From assembly GCA_020081605.1 (NCBI GenBank), contig JAHREC010000045.1:2542001-2606000 (forward strand): a stretch of 64,000 nucleotides of DNA, read 5' to 3'. Both the position numbers and the translations under genes were made by a program. Shown here piece by piece: positions 9,866 to 22,384 of this stretch (its first letter is position 1; each line of letters starts with the position of its first letter). Source of the DNA: Albifimbria verrucaria. Its lineage: Eukaryota; Ascomycota; Sordariomycetes; Hypocreales; Stachybotryaceae. Under the pieces are notes generated by a model, which worked only from the letters and a program-made list of their open reading frames with translations, was not told where the DNA came from and did not search any database.

Positions 9866-12265
9866 TCAAAGCGGTGGTGCATTTGGGTCTTCCATACACT
9901 GATCGATCCGCATGATCTGTTTACCAGTAGCCTTAGCCAGTCTGATAAACTCTGGGAAGTAATTGACAGTCGAGTTATACGAGAAATGCATGACAACCAA
10001 GTTGCCTCCTTTCCCAACATCCGACTTGAATGCGTCAAGCTGTTTTTCCGGCGTACTGCTCTCAGCCCACAGCCAATCCTCGACGTCAACGCTCCAGTTG
10101 ACGATATAAGCCTTCTCTGACCCCGAGGCAGCTGCCCAACGCTCACGCATACGCGCGCCTTCAACTCCATAAGGTGGGCGAAAGTAGTTCGATCTCTCAC
10201 CAAAAATATTGGACATTACTCTGTAATCCTCGTTGTACTCCCAATCGATGCTCTCAATGTTCGGAAGCCCTTCCATCCGTGGGTGGGTGTATGAATGTAG
10301 CGCAATCTGGTGGCCTTCGCTCTTGAGTTGCTTGTAAAGGCTAGCCATCCCTGTGGATGGATCCTCGAGCACTGCGCCGACAGCAAAAAATGTCACCTTT
10401 ATACCTGCATCGCGTACAATCTGTGCCAGCCTGGCAGCATATCTAGGATTACCATCGTCGATGCCAAATGCAAAAGAGTTGGGCCGCGTGCAAGAAAAAA
10501 CAAGAGTTCCTGAGGGTAACTTTTGCGGTATCTTCACGCTGGACGGGATTGAGGGCACGATCTCTATCTTGGTCAAGACCACAGGCTCAGTGCTATACAC
10601 ACCCCTAATAGCAATGCTATTAGCCCGCTGTAGGTTGATGTTGAAATGCGAGATAGGTATATAGATGCCATTACCCGTTGCATACCGACTAGCATCGAGG
10701 CTGTCTCTTGTCTCAGGGTAGGGTGCCACATCCTCGGTACATTGCGAATTATGCTGCTGCAATGAGATGGAGAATTTGGTATGGCCTGAGTAGGCGATGT
10801 GTAAGTATGAGCCACTGTAGCTGCGTAAGTCTCGACAACCGTCGCTGAGCAATGTAGTAAAAGCGTAGTCGGGCTCCAGAGCAACGAGTGTAAGACGGTT
10901 TTGGCCCCAGCTGAGATCCATTTCCTCTCCGCCATGCCAGAGTCCAAGCGCATTTTCTTCATCGTTGTTGAAAGTGTCAATTACAAACCCTGAAACTGTC
11001 GCGGTTGGCGCCTCGACAGTTTTTGTTGGCGCTGCCGGGCTGGTAGGGGTAGGCACTATCCAGCCACTTGAGTACTCCCACAGTAGAGTGCCAATGGGCC
11101 CAAGGTAACCGCACGGCTGGGTGCTGAGAGCACAATAGATCTCAACTTGCTAAGGTTGACTCCTTGAACTTTGACCAGGGAAGCTGTATAGTTTTTCGGT
11201 TCCATCAAATGTCCAGCCTAGCTGGGCTGTCGTCTGGGACGATGATCCTGTCGCCTCGTCATCATCACAGCTCGTCTTCGAGGTTAACTCGATTTTAAAT
11301 GTTGTCCCAGCTGCAGCCTTGATACGAACAGACAAACCACCGTATTTTGTAGCATCTACACACCCAACCTGGGTATAAAAGTAGGACGAAGTGGATACTG
11401 GTGTTAAAGTTATACGATTGTTACTCACAACCATGGATTTCATGGTCTCATCGTCACCAGTTGGCAATAGGAGTGAATTATAACCTAGGAAATCAAGCCG
11501 TGACTGTGACGCCCAGTCATCCACCAGTAGCGGTGAGCATGATGTGGACGCCTCCGAGGCTTCTGTGGCTGTGGAAGCAGTCGGAATAAGCGTGGTCGCT
11601 AGGAGGGACGATTAGTACCAGAGAAGGATCAAGCAAATACTAGCCAATTTGCACTCACAAGTAGAGGTATTTTGCGTCTGTGAACAGACAAACAGAACTC
11701 TGTCTAGTTGCCATTGCTGGTTGGACGAAAAGGATTCAATGCTAACGGATAGGGCCGTGTTGAGGTTTGCTCCGGCAAAGCTGCTAAGTGGGATACGCAG
11801 TGTCTGCCATTCGCCAGTAAGACTGGTGACCCTGAAGGACGTTTTCATACTAGTCGTTGCCGAGCAGCTCGAGGCCCATTTGAGTTGGGTCGTGAAAGCC
11901 GCGCCTGACACGGGTGCTTTGATTTCCATTTCAATGTGTGTGTACAAGTCCGTCTGCAACGCCTGGCAGGGAAAGTCTCATAATAATAAGATCCGCTCTT
12001 GGGGGTGAAGCTGAGAATGCCATCGGATGAAGAAATGCTTGCCATGCTACCATCATCTATTACAGTTAGGCACTTAAATTGTAAAAAGAGCAGTTTAGTC
12101 ATATCATGCTGGGGTTGTACCTGACGTCCACGAATCCAGATTGTTTCGGTTGATTGAGACTGAATTAGACAGATCATCTACAAGGAGGTCGGAGGTGCAC
12201 GCGGCAGAGGCAGCCACTGCGGCATAGGCCGCTGCCAACAGGCGCTGGGTCTTGAAGAAAACCAT
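9866..12265 (-). CDS. Secreted polysaccharide (chitin) deacetylase with three N-terminal beta-domains
   Basis: The C-terminal half is a NodB-fold carbohydrate esterase 4. In order it shows FAFGIDDGNP (metal-binding Asp pair), HSYTHP (HxxxH), YFRPPYG, WSVDVEDWLW and VVMHFSY, so it should de-N-acetylate chitin or similar glycans. ATG 12265 gives a signal peptide (MVFFKTQRLLAAAYAAVAASA). Ahead of the NodB domain are three similar segments of about 130 residues, each starting with a VDD/IDTF-like strand and ending before a Ser/Thr/Pro linker. They resemble carbohydrate-binding jelly rolls. Introns: 12057-12120 and 11599-11658 (GTGAGT...CTAG). Frame slips occur at the homopolymers near 11969-11971, 11178-11180 and 11096-11098, and one-base corrections reconnect the domains. 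The gene points away from its left neighbour and is not part of an obvious cluster. Confidence 0.86.
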
Positions 12266-14468
12266 ATTTCCTTCCCAGCTGCGATCAACAACATTCACCC
12301 TGGCAAAATCACTATCAAGCGAACTGGGACTTTTTGATAAACCCTTGCCAAACAGATAAGTCGGTAGATGTGAAGTCCATTGATTGTGTGGAAATCCCCT
12401 TGCTATATATATGCTAAAGTAAGACATATATGCCGATCAGAGTTACACTAAGCTCTTGGCAATGGAGCCCAATGGCCTGTGTGCTCGGGTTAAAACCCCT
12501 CAGCTGAAATGCCATGTAACCTGAGTATAAGCAATATTTCGGAACAAAGGCTTGGTGGCAAATTTGTTAATGCAGGTAATATCGAAGTGTGTATGTAAAC
12601 TGCATTCTATTAATAACTTTCCGTCTTCTCATATCTTGGCATGGAATTCCTTGAGTGCAACTGGAAAACTTTTGATAACATGTCATTTTCAAAGCCTGGC
12701 TATACTGTTGCTTTTTATGCGTGTGAGAGGGCCGGGCACTTTAAAAAGCAAGCATGATTTGAGGGCATCTCGATCCTTGGCCATTTTAACATTCGGTTTA
12801 GTCGATTGCATCTTTCATCTATTAATTCGGATACTGTTTAGAATTTCATTGAAATTTCCAATTCGCGGTTTTGCAAGAGTTGTTGGAATGGAATTTGTAG
12901 TTGTTGTTTGGATGCACTGTTACAATACATGTGTAATCTAGAGAATGGCCGCAAAACAATTATTCTAAAGCAGCAGACTGTAAAGGCTATTATTATATGA
13001 GAAATCCATTCTTACATTAATCCTCCTTCGATATTCCTCTTGAAGGAACATGTATATTGGCATAGCTTCTAGGGTGTCCAATCTTGGCTGTTTTGATACA
13101 TATAAATCCACTACAGTTCCAAGAACGATTTAGCCAAACCACCGGGCTTCATAGATTGGTTAATGAACCTCATTGTTGACAGCACTTGAACAATTAGGAG
13201 ATGCGACAGGTAATAGAAGTTGTGGCATCAGATTCGAGAACGACCCACCATGACCCATCGAGATAATACTTTGTGGAATAAAACCAGGCATGGACATGAT
13301 ACATCCAGTCTTTTTCATCCCGGTGATATATGCACTATATTTGGGTGAAATGATGAAAACCAGAGACGCTTGCTTCACTGCACATCATGCATTGAGCTTT
13401 GCTTGATCAAATGATTTGATACAGAACGTAAGAGAAGCGAATGAGATTACGATTGGATCTAGTCTCAGATAGAACTGAAGTTCCTCGAATGAGCTACCTC
13501 CATACTCCCATTGAGAAGTCCACCAATTTCTGTCTTGGGGTTGTGTAGACACTATCACTGTAAACAAATGGAGGAACGGTCTATGTTAGTGTCCCGGTTA
13601 TACAGGATTGGCTGAAATGGCACCCATATTTGAAAAAGAGATTTTTCGTGTGATATTCACATAGGAAGCAGCTAATAAGACGTCGTAATCGAATATTTTA
13701 TTCATCAGATAGCCAATTCCTGATAATCTACCCCAAAACCCTAAATCAACAGAGCATGGAATCGGAATAAAAGCAACAGTGGATTCGAAGAGTGGCTGGG
13801 AGTACGTAGATAGACTAAATAAATCAAGATGTCTCAGCCAGAAATCGGAGGTTCAAGGACCAAGTCATGAGTATTTTGACATCCAAGAGCTAGGAGACAA
13901 GTCAGGAATGCGTGCCTATTTCCTGTGGCGCAGTCGCATTTTAAATCGACATGGGAACGAACGACCCATACAGTCAGTTTAAATCAATAGACATAAAGTA
14001 TTATTATATTGGCTAGTCTTGAAAAGTCCTTGGAAAACTCTGAATTCCTCACAATGATGGGATAAAGTCCCAGGCTGATACAGACTAGCGATCCTACGCA
14101 GTAAAAATTAGAGAAGATAAAAAGCTCGAGACTCAGGCAGAATACTGGAGGAGCCGCCCTATTGTGGATAGACAGCAATTCCCCGAAATTGCCACATTTT
14201 TCTGGTCACGATTTGGTGTATCTTGGGCTCACGTAGTCTCAGTCCTTGATGAGAGCCAGGAGGGCCCACGTCGAAGGGAACAATCCTTAACAGGTCTGAA
14301 AACGGATGCGAGTGCCTCCCACATAATACTCTGACGACAACCAAGTCCCTCTTGCGTCATCTCGACCACTGGCTTTGGGGATTGAAGGCAACCGATATAC
14401 GGAGTTTACCAATGCTTTGCATTGAGCCACATTTACCTACCAAGCAGAAGTCAACTCCAAGTACACTG
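12266..14468. other. Intergenic, AT-rich, no credible gene
   Basis: The 2.2 kb between the divergent deacetylase and FAD monooxygenase. A minus-strand stretch at 13160-13567 is open except for one in-frame TGA and contains SMGHGGSFS, but I could not tie it to a family. Nothing else was seen. Confidence 0.45.
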
Positions 14469-15821
14469 ATGCCTGAATCCACAAAGCTGAGCGTCGCTAT
14501 CGTTGGAGCAGGGATTGCTGGCCTCGCTACTGCCATTGCTCTGCAAAAGACCATGGCATTGATGTGCAAGTCTACGAACGGTCTGAGCAGTTGCAAGAGA
14601 TAGGCGCTTCGATCGCACTTGGACCCAACGGCCTCAAGTCATTGGACAGACTGGGGTCCAAAATGCTCTTGAGGACTCGGTTGCTTTTCGAAACAAATCT
14701 GGATGGCCCATGATTTATCGGTAAGCCCACAGCTAATACCAGAAGGCTTAATAACATCCCTAACTCCCAATTCCAGCCACTATCAAACAGACGAGACGGT
14801 ATCAGTAGATACCCACGCAGGTGCAATACCGTACAAATATCGTACATCACGCTTCTTCCGGCCACACCTCCACCGAGCACTCCTCCAACACGTCGACTCT
14901 TCTACCGTCCACCTTGGCAAATCATTTCTATCCTTAGACTTTGACAAAGTGGCTGACAAGCTGGTTGTTAATTTCACCGATGGTACAAGCGCCGCTGCTG
15001 ATGTATTATTGGGCTCAGATGGCATTCATTCAGCCGTGCGCAACTACTTTGTGCCTACCGCCAAAGCGAGATGGACCGGTTGGGTCGCATTCCGGTCTGT
15101 CTTCCCTCGTTCATGTCTGGACCATATACCCAATGTACCTGACGAAGCCGTACATATTTGGGGTCCAGATAGAATGTTGTTCATGTCACCTCTTGCACAA
15201 GACCTATTCACCATTGTCGGCTCTTATCAAAGTAATCCCAATGCACCAGACGCACCATACAAGGATTCAATCTGGAACTCGGAAGGCGATGTCAATGAAT
15301 TACGCGAGTATTATAAGAATTGGAGCCCTATGGTACGGTCAGTGATTGATTCAACCCCGTACATCAGAATTTACCCAAACGCGGCGGCAAATGGCTTAGA
15401 GACCTGGATCTTAGGAGACAGCCGTGTAACCCTTGCAGGAGATGCTGCGCACGCACGTGGTGGCGCTTTTGCTGCTGGTGGAAGTCTTGCTATTGACGAT
15501 GCTTGGGCCTTTTCTGAGTCTATACTGCATACTTTCTCTAATGCTGAATACGACCACGTCTCCAAGCGTGACAAGATATCTGCTGCGCTCAGGATATATG
15601 AAGCCGTAAGGAAGGCTCATACTGATAAAGTTCAGAATATAGTACAGGTACGCAACAAGAAGCTATTGGATCGTCTTGGAACTGTTGAAACAGATGAAAG
15701 TCTGAGGAAGAGAATGGCCAGCAGAGAAGACTTGTCATGGATTCATGAGCACGACGTTGAGCAGGTTTTCCGCCAGGTATTGGCTGACGAGAAAAGTACG
15801 ACGCACACAGCGCATTTATGA
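14469..15821 (+). CDS. FAD-dependent aromatic monooxygenase (salicylate hydroxylase-like, group A)
   Basis: This flavoprotein monooxygenase of about 430 residues is predicted to hydroxylate a small aromatic acid or phenol with NAD(P)H and O2. FAD motifs appear in order: N-terminal GxGxxG (VAIVGAGIAGLATAIAL), the DG motif in LLGSDGIHSAVR and the GD motif in RVTLAGDAAHARGGAFAAGG. The intron is 14721-14776 (56 bp, GTAAGC...CCAG); splicing joins WPMIYR to HYQTDE. The frame slips in exon 1 at AAAA 14545-14548 (before DHGIDVQVYERSEQL) and at GGGG 14653-14656 (before VQNALEDSVAF). One extra base at each site gives a continuous, family-typical protein. The next gene downstream on the same strand is 2.4 kb away, so no cluster is implied. 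The substrate cannot be named. Confidence 0.87.
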
Positions 15822-16944
15822 AACATAGCTTTAAGAGACTTAATTAAACCTCTATACAGGTAGCAAGCAAAGCTTACAGACTTTAGACATAGTACTATAG
15901 TTATTTTCCTCTCCTACCACCTCAATTCGTGCCGTACACGCTCCTATTGAGGACTTTGTCCACGTTATCCAGCGCCTATAATTTATTAGTAGCGAATAAA
16001 ACCGAGGATGAAACACGGGTTGTCCTGATTTTGACCATAGAAAATGATCTTCCTCCCTCATCTATGTGTGAACCAAAGCAACATCTATAGGACTACTGGT
16101 TCATTTCTTACCAATTGGTGGCGCAAAGGTACTGCTGCCGGTATTAGTACAGCCCGACCGTCTTTATTGCCACCTCTTGGGGTTTTGTAGGCCTAGGCTA
16201 TTGAATTATCGAGTATGATTCAATCTAAAGTTATCAGTCAATCAAGAAGAACATCACGACTCTCCTATTCACGGACGTCCTAATTAATATACGATGGGGC
16301 GAGACATCTGAATGGGATATTTACTATGTTAAGGAAATGGTCCTCAGGAGCAACCGACTCTAGTAGAAGGCTTTTCTGGATTTGTGAGAAAGGTTCGGTA
16401 ATTATTCATGCCCAAATCATCGAATATCAGAAAGAACGATTCATGACTGGCAGTGCGATGGAGAATCAAGACCGAGACAAGTGCAGTCTAGCAAGTGCTA
16501 TTAGCTCTTAGAGTTGACGCAACCAATCTTCAAAGAGCTAATACATCATGCTGCAGCCTCTAAGAATTATGCCAAACCCCAAATTCTTGCAATCGTCATA
16601 TGATGTTCTCATTATGCCACCCCATCCTTAATGCAAATGAACCTAGCAAAAGTTTAGGTATAGTCTATGTCCATAACAGAACGTACTATCGGGTGTTCCT
16701 TAGGGCATTGAGCGAAGACTTAGGCACGAGGCCTAGCTTAGCCCACTTTAGGCACCATATTTCCAACTAAAATATTGTTCGCAGAGGATGACGATGTTGT
16801 TGTTTACAATCTTTTCTTCGAGACCCGCAAGTGCCACGAGAATCACAAGGTAACTCTTGAAATTGATGGCAAAAAGAAGGAAAAAGATAGAAGTTGACCT
16901 TCATGGGTTGACAGAAGCATCATTCTCGATGACAGCAAAAGTAA
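15822..16944. other. Intergenic, no gene seen
   Basis: AT-rich spacer between the FAD monooxygenase and the tRNA gene, with only short ORFs. Confidence 0.45.
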
Positions 16945-17018
16945 TGATTCCGCCCGGGCTCGAACCGGGGACCTTCTCGGTGTTAACGAGATGCCATGAC
17001 CAGCTAGACCACGGAACC
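16945..17018 (-). tRNA. tRNA-Val (anticodon AAC)
   Basis: This is a 74-nt cloverleaf on the minus strand without an intron. The acceptor stem GGTTCCG pairs with CGGAATC (one G-U pair), followed by A73. The D arm is GTCT/TGGC with AGCTGGTCA loop. The anticodon stem TCTCG/CGAGA has loop TTAACAC, placing AAC at positions 34-36. The T arm is CCCGG-TTCGAGC-CCGGG. Box A and box B sequences for Pol III are present inside the gene. CCA is not encoded, as expected for a eukaryotic nuclear tRNA. Confidence 0.95.
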
Positions 17019-18263
17019 TGCTGAATAATCAGATGTGAAATGTTGAATTGAGGTTTCTCAAGTAAGATAACGATGATGGTAAATAATTTGCGTCTGATCA
17101 TACTCGGAAATTTCACATTGGTCAACCACTGGGTATCTTCAGAAGTGGAAGGAGTAGGAAAGAGTCTCAAAGTAGAATATCAATGAGTCAATGTAGTCAA
17201 GCTCAAGACGAGGAAACCAGTACCCCATCAACGCCATGGCTATTGGGTCATAGCTGTTGAGCAAAGTATTGATGGCAGAGTAATTGAGGATCACAGAATG
17301 TGCAGTATATCCTACCCCAGCATTGGGTAGTATACTCATATCAGATCATCGCAAATTTATTTAAGAATGTAATAGATAGCACCATGAGATCTTGGACAAT
17401 CAGAATTGCAGACTAAATTGCAGACTAAAATACGAACGAACTGCGTGGGAAAAAGGTAACTCCGACTGTGCACAAGGTAGGATGATGACGACTGAAGAAT
17501 GGAAAGGATAGACTGCGACAAGTAATGAAGTACTTTAATTATAAAATCTTCCCAAAAACATTGTCTGCTACGTAGCATTTTTCGCTTGTATATTGCATCT
17601 AATTTCAACGAACTACCTTTGGTGCGAATTACCCTGCGTGGATGGTGACAGCATGAACTCACAAGAATAACCTTACAGAATGAGCTGAAGCCTACGAGAG
17701 AGTGTTCTTACTCTTAATCTGTTCAACTTCAAGCTCATGGTGGTGTTGCCAGTGGTTGTGAGGTAATAATTGGTCTTGCTATATGTTCGGCTCTCCTGGG
17801 CCACAGATTGATGTTCTAAGTCAATCTCAAACAATAAGGACATGTCGACTGACGAGAGTGATTGTGTCGGAATTAATGAATCCTACATACGCAGCAACCT
17901 TGTATTATATGTCTCCATATCCAATACATGCGGCGTGGTAATTTCGAGTTATGGGTAGGAATTTCACATCCCTCCTCCTCTTTCAAGTGATGCCTCACGA
18001 GCCGCCTGCTTCCATAAACGTTATGTTAAAACTCTACTAAACTCTTTAAGGTTAGATTATGCGCAGAACCTTGCCACGACGGCTGCGAGATATAGTTCCC
18101 GATATGTTGCTATCGTAGACCCACACCAAGCTAAAAATTTCATAACTCATGAATATGTACGAACCTCAACTTGCCATTAACCTTTTCTTTTTCGTTTGCT
18201 GTTGGAAATATTCCTAGCTTATGATATAATCTTCATCACTCACATCTCGTTGAACATATTACC
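17019..18263. other. Intergenic, no gene seen
   Basis: This 1.2 kb AT-rich region between the tRNA and the methyltransferase gene contains the latter's promoter. No convincing coding signal. Confidence 0.45.
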
Positions 18264-19003
18264 ATGGCGCTGCCCTCGCATACTTCTTACAAGATCACGA
18301 TAGGCGATGGTCATGAAGCACTCATCAAATTAGCCGAATCAGCTTGCCATGCAGAAGGCTTGCACTTGGCAACATGGAGTTCAGCATTTCTCTTATCTAA
18401 TCTCCTTCACAAGCTGCAGATTGATACTTCGCACTTGAGAGGGCAGCATCAAGATGACTTCTCTGTCGTCGAGCTTGGAGCAGGTACAGGCCTGACTGGT
18501 CTCACCTGCGCAGTAGCTTGGCGCACGAATGTAGTGTTGACCGATTTGCCTGGAATAGTTCCTGGTCTGCAGATTAATGTGGATTTGAATTCCGACGTAC
18601 TCTTAGCCAACGATGCAACCGTCTCCTGCGGAACTCTAGACTGGAACTCCCTAGTACACTTCAGTTGCACAATTCCAATCGGACAAGTCAATCAATGAGC
18701 ATGAGCATAGAGACAGTCAATAAGTTTCCGTTTGTCATTTCAGCGGATACAATGTACACAGAGGAGCACCCTCAATTACTCTCGCAGACGATTGCCAAGT
18801 GCTTGCAACGTTCGCTTCATGCTAGAGCTGTCATTTGCTATCCTATGAGGGTAGCCTATCTCGATTTTATAAGAGAGTTCTGGGAGGCAATGGAAAGCCT
18901 GGGTCTAGTAGCTGAACATGAAGGCAGACAGGAGATTGACTTGAGCGACTGGGACGATGAAAGATTACATGAATGGAGTATCTGGAAATGGAAAACCCTC
19001 TAG
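18264..19003 (+). CDS. Lysine-methyltransferase-like protein (Methyltransf_16 / METTL21 group)
   Basis: This is a SAM-dependent methyltransferase of about 246 residues. Motif I is VVELGAGTGLTGL, followed by the acidic loop VVLTDLPG. The C-terminal part has the VISADTMYTEEHPQLL segment typical of the METTL21/EEF-lysine and nicotinamide-methyltransferase-like group, which mostly modify lysines on proteins. The start at 18264 has an ACC-ATGG context and no upstream in-frame ATG nearby. The frame slips once at CCC 18649-18651, between GTLDWNS and STLQLHNSNRTSQ. One extra C repairs it. No intron was seen and the protein is cytosolic by sequence. It stands alone: the P450 begins 1.15 kb downstream on the same strand. 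Confidence 0.8.
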
Positions 19004-20156
19004 GAGTTTAGGCAGCTATCCATTTTAGAATCACCAGCATTCAGACACTGTATCGCTCTGAGTTCTACTAGATTTGGACCAGATACCACGGCATCTTGGT
19101 CAACATGTCACTGCACAGAATAACCTACCTACATTGAATGACAGTTGCTCAACCCAAAGGGTAGCTCTTCGTAAGCATGTTGATTGCTGGAACTTCTATC
19201 ATCAGCCAGTGTATTAGCTAGCTAGTTTCACTAGCCTTTCCCCGCTTCCACTTGGATCAGTTTTGTTTCTGATACCTCATTAGAGCCTTGGCCATTGAAA
19301 GAGATAGATGTGGCCTGGGGACGTTGTGGTAGTTGGCAGAAGTCCACGGAGTGTTCGAGTAAAGGTTTACCACAGTTTTCATAAACTATAGATGAAGTTG
19401 AACATGGATACGTGTCCATAACATCAAATATGCATCAGAAATAGCCTCAAGTGAAAACCCAGAATTGGCCTTACGAGGGAGACATCGAATTTCCCATATC
19501 ACAAGAGCCACAGCATTAGCCCGTCTCACTCAGTCCACTGACTGCCCACTCATCATGCCACTAGCTACAGACTGAAAAAACAGAGCAGCGGTAACAATCA
19601 GTAGGGGTTTGGCGACAGTGTGCTCCCAAACACCAAGAGAGAATGCAAATACACGTGGGGTTCATTCGACCAACTAAATGGAGTACAGTAGGGTAAGCCC
19701 ACTACCGTAATAGTCAGTATACAGGGGGTCAAGAGTGGAGCTGTTTGAGTAAGAATTGCCTGCCCAATGGACAAAGCGCATTCGTTAGGCCTAATAGGGC
19801 CTCCTGGGTGGCCCCAGGCCTTTCGCAATGTTGCACTAACAGCCTCTCAATTACAAGGGATACGCACGTTATGTAGGGGCAAGCCTCTGAAGCCACCTGG
19901 GGTCTCAGTTGCAGATGATGTACCTACCAACTTGATCGATTCTGAACTCCACTAAGTTGCTGCTTTGGGTGATTGTATGCAGTGGCTCGGATACTACAGG
20001 GTGAGCACGTCGCTAAGGCCTTGGAAATGTCAATGTGACACCTCGATTCAAATAGAAACGGACCTGCATTGACATTATAAATGTTCTTCTTCCACTAGCC
20101 TTGCCACACAAGAGCAGTTTTGGGCCTGTTTACTACAGAAACCATCCATACTGGCC
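19004..20156. other. Intergenic, no gene seen
   Basis: Spacer between the methyltransferase and P450 genes, with short ORFs only. It should contain the P450 promoter. Confidence 0.45.
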
Positions 20157-21827
20157 ATGGAGCTACTCGGCGACGCGAAAGCCGTATTGTATGAGTCGTG
20201 GGCTAGGTCTCCATGGATGACCCTACTGACTGTTGCTTTCCCTTTGGTCAGTTGATTGAAACCTGACGCAACGCTCGCGTCTTATGCTGATCGAAATCCT
20301 TCCATAGTTTCTCCTCACGACCATTAATGTTATCATCTATCGTATCTGGTTCCATCCTCTTGCCAAATTCCCAGGCCCTAAATCATTAGCTTCCACAGGC
20401 GTCATCGTACAATGGAGAACCCATATTTCGGGAAATTTTGTACGTGAGGTAGCACGACTGCATCGGCGTTACGGACCCATTGTTCGAGTTGGACCAAACC
20501 ATCTTGCTTTAGATGGAAGTATAGGCTGGCCCCAGGTCTACGCCCACAGGACTGATCGACCGGAGCCCCAGAAGGTTAGGGGATACTTCCACCCTGAGGA
20601 TCATATTGGCCTCATTGCAACTGATCGCGAAAACCACCGCCGCCAGAGGCGCATCCTCGCGCATGCTTTCAGCGACACGGCTCTGGTTGAGCAACAGCCA
20701 ATTATCCTTCAGTATATCGACACCTTCATGGACAGACTGTCGGAATACGCAAAAGAGGGCGAGATGGTCAATATTGTTGACTTGCTCAACTTTCTCACCT
20801 TTGACATCATTGGAGATTTGACCTTCGGAGAATCTTTTGGGGTTGCAGCGTAATGACTACCACCCTTGGGTGCGCTTCATTCTTGAGGGCGTGCGTAACG
20901 TCGGCGCTATTCGCCTTGCAGTGTTTTATCCCATCATTTTGCCGTTCCTACCTTTTGTGTTTGGCAAGGAGTTTATGGACTCAGCTGTGGCCAGCGACAA
21001 GCTCTCGGAGTCCAAAGCTGCAGCGCGGATTGAGCGAGGAGAAAAGGAAGGTCGCCGTGATTTCATGACATATATGACTAAGAAGGATGAGAATGGCGCT
21101 CCGGGTATCACTTATAGGGAGCAAATTGTCAACTCACCACTGTTGATAGGAGCTGGAAGTGAAACTACAGCTACCGCCTTGTCTGGCCTCTTCTTCTACA
21201 TGGGTCAGGAACCCAAGCTTCTGAAGAAGCTGACCGAAGAGGTTCGTGGTGCTTTCAAGAGCGAATCTGAGATCGACCTGAGAAGCACGGCGAAGCTCGT
21301 TTATCTACATGCTTGCATCGAGGAGACCCTCCGGATATACCCTCCTGCTGCAGAGACATCGCCCAGAGTCTCACCAGGTATTGAAATTGAGAATACGTTC
21401 GTCCCCAAGGGTGTAAGTATATATACTCCTATTGGATACCATAATATGTTTATTCTTGACACTTACGGTTACTCTAGACCCTGCTGTCCGTTCATCAATG
21501 GGCCACCTTTCGAAATCCTGAGAATTTCGCTCACCCTGACTCTTTCCGTCCGGAAAGATGGCTTCCTGAAACTCATGAGCTTTATGATAAGGTGTTTTCT
21601 AAAGACAATCGGGCAGTCTTTAAGCCGTTTAGTCATGGGCCCAGGAATTGTATTGGAAAAACTCTCGCATACGCCGAGATGCGGACAATCCTCTGCCGAA
21701 TGCTCTACCGCTTTGATGTTGAGCTTGGCGAAGGCCAGGGGATTGGCATGAAAAGCAACTATCATACATTGTATGGGTGAAGGGTCCTTTATATATCCGC
21801 CTGTATCCAAGGCAATCCGTTGCTTAA
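20157..21827 (+). CDS. Cytochrome P450 monooxygenase
   Basis: This membrane-anchored heme monooxygenase has an N-terminal hydrophobic helix followed by the proline-rich hinge FHPLAKFPGPK. Diagnostic motifs in order are the I-helix GAGSETTAT, the ExxR in EETLRIYPP, a PERW-type FRPERWLP and the heme loop FSHGPRNCIGKTLAYAEM with the axial Cys. The layout resembles fungal class II P450s near benzoate hydroxylases and secondary-metabolism enzymes; the substrate is unknown. Introns: 20248-20307 (GTCAGT...CATAG) and 21413-21477 (GTAAGT...CTAG). Frame slips occur at GGGG 20839-20842 (before LQRNDYHPWV) and at GGG 21775-21777. Correcting the second extends the C terminus to VKGPLYIRLYPRQSVA, with a stop at 21825-21827. 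No reductase gene is nearby. Confidence 0.92.
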
Positions 21828-22384
21828 GGCCAGACCAGGAGGTGATATAGCGATCAGCCTCAGCGGTTTACCGTATTTATGCTCGATAGAAGCGTCTCCC
21901 TCAGCAGAGGATGAATTATTATGAATACTGAATTATTTGAATGGTTGATTTATTGTGCACTCTTTAGCTGTGAGGCATAGCGAGTAGCAGTATCCGCAAA
22001 AACATTCTGACACGTCCTATACTTGGGCAGGATTATTCGAGAACAATACAGACAAGGCAGCATCCGTAAACTTGAAGTCAGTAAAAACCCCATCGCCTTG
22101 GCCAGGTGGTATGAAATAGGGCTTGTCATTTCGCAATATTGACAATATTGGATAGATGGAGAGCTAGCATCAATAGGCTGGTTAACCACCAAGAAATAAG
22201 TGGGATGACGCTGGAACTGAACCGACTCTGATCATTCCTTGCCTCGCCATGAACAACGTTGGAGCTACTATAGAAGTTTTTGCAAATCGCTGTTCGTCAT
22301 TGAAATATTCGTATATATATTCGGTGAAAAGCTATCCACAAAATCGACCACCACCGTATCACCTACCCTTCCTCTCACAATCCC
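21828..22384. other. Convergent intergenic spacer
   Basis: 3' flanks of the P450 and the arginine deiminase genes. No gene seen. Confidence 0.5.

Noticed and set aside
12552..12941. Open frame of 129 codons in AT-rich DNA
   Set aside because: Patternless translation with no neighbour support.
13160..13567. Minus-strand frame open except for one TGA, with GHGGS reminiscent of beta-lactamase-like proteins
   Set aside because: A short motif alone is not enough; the rest does not resemble that family.
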